Below, one piece after another: positions 6,544 through 8,203 of a stretch of DNA of 8,203 bases. Numbering within the stretch: position 1 is the first letter of the stretch; each line of letters starts with the position of its first letter. The position numbers were made by a program, and so were the translations under genes. The DNA is taken from positions 1 to 8,203 of the forward strand of contig CAYOBN010000159.1 of assembly GCA_964402175.1 (NCBI GenBank), written 5' to 3'. The stretch is from JAWKUK01 sp964402175 (GTDB lineage: Bacteria > Planctomycetota > UBA1135 > GCA-002686595). A model generated the notes under the pieces. It worked only from the letters and a program-made list of their open reading frames with translations. It was not told where the DNA came from and made no database searches.

Positions 6544-8070
6544 ATGACCGCGACGACCGAGACCCTCCGCCTGGCCCCTGAAGACACCGTGGTGGTCGCC
6601 CGACGCGACTTGCCGAGCGGGCACCACCTGGCCCGCGAGGGGCTCTCCACCCGAAGCCGGGTGCCCACCGGCCACAAGGTGGCGACGCGCTTCCACGCCC
6701 TCGGCGCGCCCGTGGTCAAGTACGGGCAAGTGATCGGTTTTGCCACGGCCCCGATCGAGCCCGGCGAGCACGTGCACGTGCACAACTGCGGCGTCGCGGA
6801 CTTCCAGCGCGACCCCGAGATCGGCGCCGCGGTGCCGAAGTCGAACCTCGTCGAGCCGGCGGCGCGCCGCACCTTCCAGGGGTTCGTGCGAGCGAACGGC
6901 AAAGTCGGCACACGCAACTACGTCGGCGTCGTCTCCTCCGTGAACTGCTCGACGTCCGTCGCGCGTTTCATCGCGGACGCCATCCAGCGCCAGGACCTCG
7001 CCGCGGGTTACGACAACGTCGACGGCGTCGTCGCGTTCGTGCATGGCACGGGCTGCGGGATGGACGACCGCGGCGATGCGTGGGACGTGCTGCGCCGGAC
7101 GCTCTGGGGTTACGCGTGTCACCCGAACCTCGCGGGTGTCGTGTTCGTCGGTCTCGGCTGCGAGGTCTTCCAGCTCGCGCGGATGAAACAAGAGCTCGGT
7201 GTGAAGGAGAACGACCTCTTCCGCACGCTGACGATCCAGGAGTCCGGCGGCACGCGCCGCGCGGTCGAAGCGGGGGTCGCGGCGGTGCGCGAGATGCTCC
7301 CGCGGGCCGACGCGGCGCGCCGCCAAACCGTGGCTGCGTCGGAGTTGACGTTGGCGCTGCAGTGCGGCGGTTCGGACGCGTACTCCGGCATTACGGCCAA
7401 TCCAGCGCTGGGCGCTGCAGCGGACCTGCTGGTCGCACAGGGCGGGACCGCGGTGCTGTCGGAGACGCCTGAGGTCTACGGAGCAGAGCACCTCTTGACG
7501 CGCCGCGCCGTCAGCCGCGAGGTCGGCGAGAAGCTCCTCGCGCGCCTCCGTTGGTGGGAGGACTACACCGCGCGCAACCGCATGGTGATGAACAACAACC
7601 CTTCACCCGGCAACAAGGACGGTGGGCTCACGACGATCCTCGAGAAGTCCCTCGGCGCGGTCGCCAAGGGCGGCACCACGGCGCTGCAGGGTGTGTACGA
7701 ATACGCCGAGCCGATCCGCACCCGCGGCTTCGTGTTCATGGACAGCCCGGGGTACGACCCGTGTTCGATCACGGGCCAAGTCGCAGCCGGCGCGAACGTC
7801 GTCTGCTTCACGACGGGCCGCGGCTCGGCGTTCGGCTACAAACCGGTCCCTTCGCTGAAGCTGACGACGAACAGCGAGCTCTTCCAACGCATGGAAGAGG
7901 ACATGGACCTGAACTGCGGCGACGTGCTCGAAGGTGTGTCGATCCAGGAGAAGGGCCGGCAGATCTTCGAAGAGGTCCTCGAAGTGGCCTCGGGGAAGAG
8001 GACCAAGTCCGAGCAGCTCGGCTACGGCGACCATGAGTTCGTCCCGTGGCAGATCGGCGCCACGATGTAG
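6544..8070 (+). CDS. uxaA: UxaA/GarD-family sugar-acid dehydratase (altronate dehydratase-like)
   Basis: This 508-aa cytoplasmic lyase is the usual size for altronate/galactarate dehydratases, which remove water from an aldonate or aldarate to give a 2-keto-3-deoxy sugar acid; E. coli UxaA makes KDG from D-altronate. An N-terminal SAF-like domain (about 10-82) contains VPTGHKVATR, KYGQVIGFATAPIEPGEHVH and HN. The catalytic part begins at FQGFVRANGKVGTRNYVGVV and includes GTGCGMD (168-174), CGGSDAYSGITANPALG (274-290), SETPEVYGAEHLLTRRA (306-322), NNPSPGNKDGGLTTILEKSL and CFTTGRGSAFGYKPVPSLKL (421-440). ATG at 6544 was chosen because family similarity begins right after it and the upstream frame overlaps the divergent gene. 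No Shine-Dalgarno is seen. Family is firm, but altronate versus galactarate or another acid cannot be settled here; no other hexuronate-pathway gene is in view. Confidence 0.9.
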   Translation: MTATTETLRLAPEDTVVVARRDLPSGHHLAREGLSTRSRVPTGHKVATRFHALGAPVVKYGQVIGFATAPIEPGEHVHVHNCGVADFQRDPEIGAAVPKSNLVEPAARRTFQGFVRANGKVGTRNYVGVVSSVNCSTSVARFIADAIQRQDLAAGYDNVDGVVAFVHGTGCGMDDRGDAWDVLRRTLWGYACHPNLAGVVFVGLGCEVFQLARMKQELGVKENDLFRTLTIQESGGTRRAVEAGVAAVREMLPRADAARRQTVAASELTLALQCGGSDAYSGITANPALGAAADLLVAQGGTAVLSETPEVYGAEHLLTRRAVSREVGEKLLARLRWWEDYTARNRMVMNNNPSPGNKDGGLTTILEKSLGAVAKGGTTALQGVYEYAEPIRTRGFVFMDSPGYDPCSITGQVAAGANVVCFTTGRGSAFGYKPVPSLKLTTNSELFQRMEEDMDLNCGDVLEGVSIQEKGRQIFEEVLEVASGKRTKSEQLGYGDHEFVPWQIGATM

Positions 8071-8076
8071 GAGCAG

Positions 8077-8169
8077 GTACCCGGTACCGCTTGATTCGGC
8101 GGAGCGTGCCTCCTTCACCATCCCGCGCAGCCGGGATGGGGGAGGCCCGCGCCGAACGGTACCAGGTAC
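8077..8169 (+). repeat. 93-nt nested imperfect inverted repeat after uxaA; possible terminator or palindromic repeat element
   Basis: Arms pair in layers. GTACC 8077-8081 pairs with GGTAC 8165-8169, GGTACCG 8083-8089 with CGGTACC 8157-8163, TTCGGCG 8095-8101 with CGCCGAA 8150-8156, GCCTCC 8108-8113 with GGAGGC 8141-8146, and CCATCCCG 8118-8125 with CGGGATGG 8132-8139, around a CGCAGC loop. A 5-nt bulge (8090-8094) and small internal loops interrupt the stem. It begins 7 nt after the uxaA stop. The inner stem could act as a terminator, although no T tract follows. The outer arms belong to the same repeat family as 28-49. Confidence 0.8.
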
Positions 8170-8174
8170 GACTT
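8153..8174 (+). repeat. 22-bp repeat copy downstream of uxaA (inverted match to 28-49)
   Basis: These 22 bases are perfectly complementary to 28-49. The copy includes the dyad GTACC-A-GGTAC (8159-8169) and forms the right outer arm of the nested structure described at 8077-8169. A third, diverged copy of the dyad (GTACC-C-GGTAC, 8077-8087, followed by GATTC at 8093-8097) is the left arm. Beyond it, 8175-8203 is GC-only-like sequence rich in GCGC with no recognisable gene. Confidence 0.75.
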
Positions 8175-8203
8175 GGCGGCGAGGGCGCGCGCGGAGCGCG
8201 CGC

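Noticed and set aside
6403..7491. N-terminal extension of the secreted-protein frame on the minus strand
   Set aside because: It overlaps the dehydratase gene antisense and is Arg/His-rich; the hydrophobic signal segment begins at the internal ATG at 6402.
28..8174. The whole window as a composite transposon bounded by terminal inverted repeats
   Set aside because: No transposase or recombinase gene, no visible target-site duplication, a housekeeping gene (rnc) inside, and an extra repeat arm at 8077. The 3'-end placement of both copies fits an intergenic repeat better.

Overview
High-GC bacterial DNA (roughly two-thirds G+C). It holds six complete protein genes, with short non-coding ends that carry copies of one repeat. 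The best lineage clue is the secreted protein at 5344-6402. Its C-terminal half (YCGPAVPNSTG..., SQGNLCLSGAIGRYQG, SFQAWYRDANP...TSNFTDGL) resembles a module I associate with large secreted-protein families of some Planctomycetota. I therefore lean towards an uncultured or little-studied planctomycete. This rests on recall of the motif, not on a search.

Layout. Five genes lie on the minus strand and read right to left: a secreted beta-rich protein (6402-5344), RNase III (rnc, 5299-4607), a four-cluster ferredoxin-type electron-transfer subunit with a Tat signal (4363-3431), a molybdopterin oxidoreductase catalytic subunit with a Tat signal (3429-688), and its TorD-family chaperone (691-80). 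The last three form a tight operon: a 1-nt gap, then a 4-nt GTGA stop/start overlap. One gene, a UxaA/GarD-family sugar-acid dehydratase (6544-8070), reads divergently on the plus strand.

How the genes fit together. The ferredoxin-like subunit, the Mo-bisPGD enzyme and TorD make an exported respiratory oxidoreductase module of the Psr/Phs/Ttr type. TorD would hold the catalytic subunit until the cofactor is inserted, and both enzyme subunits carry their own twin-arginine signals. No membrane quinol-oxidising subunit (NrfD/PsrC-like) or cytochrome is encoded here, so the redox partner and substrate are unknown. The rnc gene, the secreted protein and the dehydratase have no evident functional link to the module.

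Features that stand out. (1) A 22-bp sequence sits downstream of torD and, perfectly conserved in the same orientation relative to its gene, downstream of uxaA. The second copy is the outer arm of a roughly 93-nt nested inverted repeat. (2) A predicted cluster-ligand cysteine is replaced by histidine in the electron-transfer subunit. (3) A strong hairpin covers the rnc leader and its probable Shine-Dalgarno. (4) The Asp usually found in the RNase III catalytic ADxFE motif is Asn. I saw no tRNA, rRNA, CRISPR array or transposase gene.
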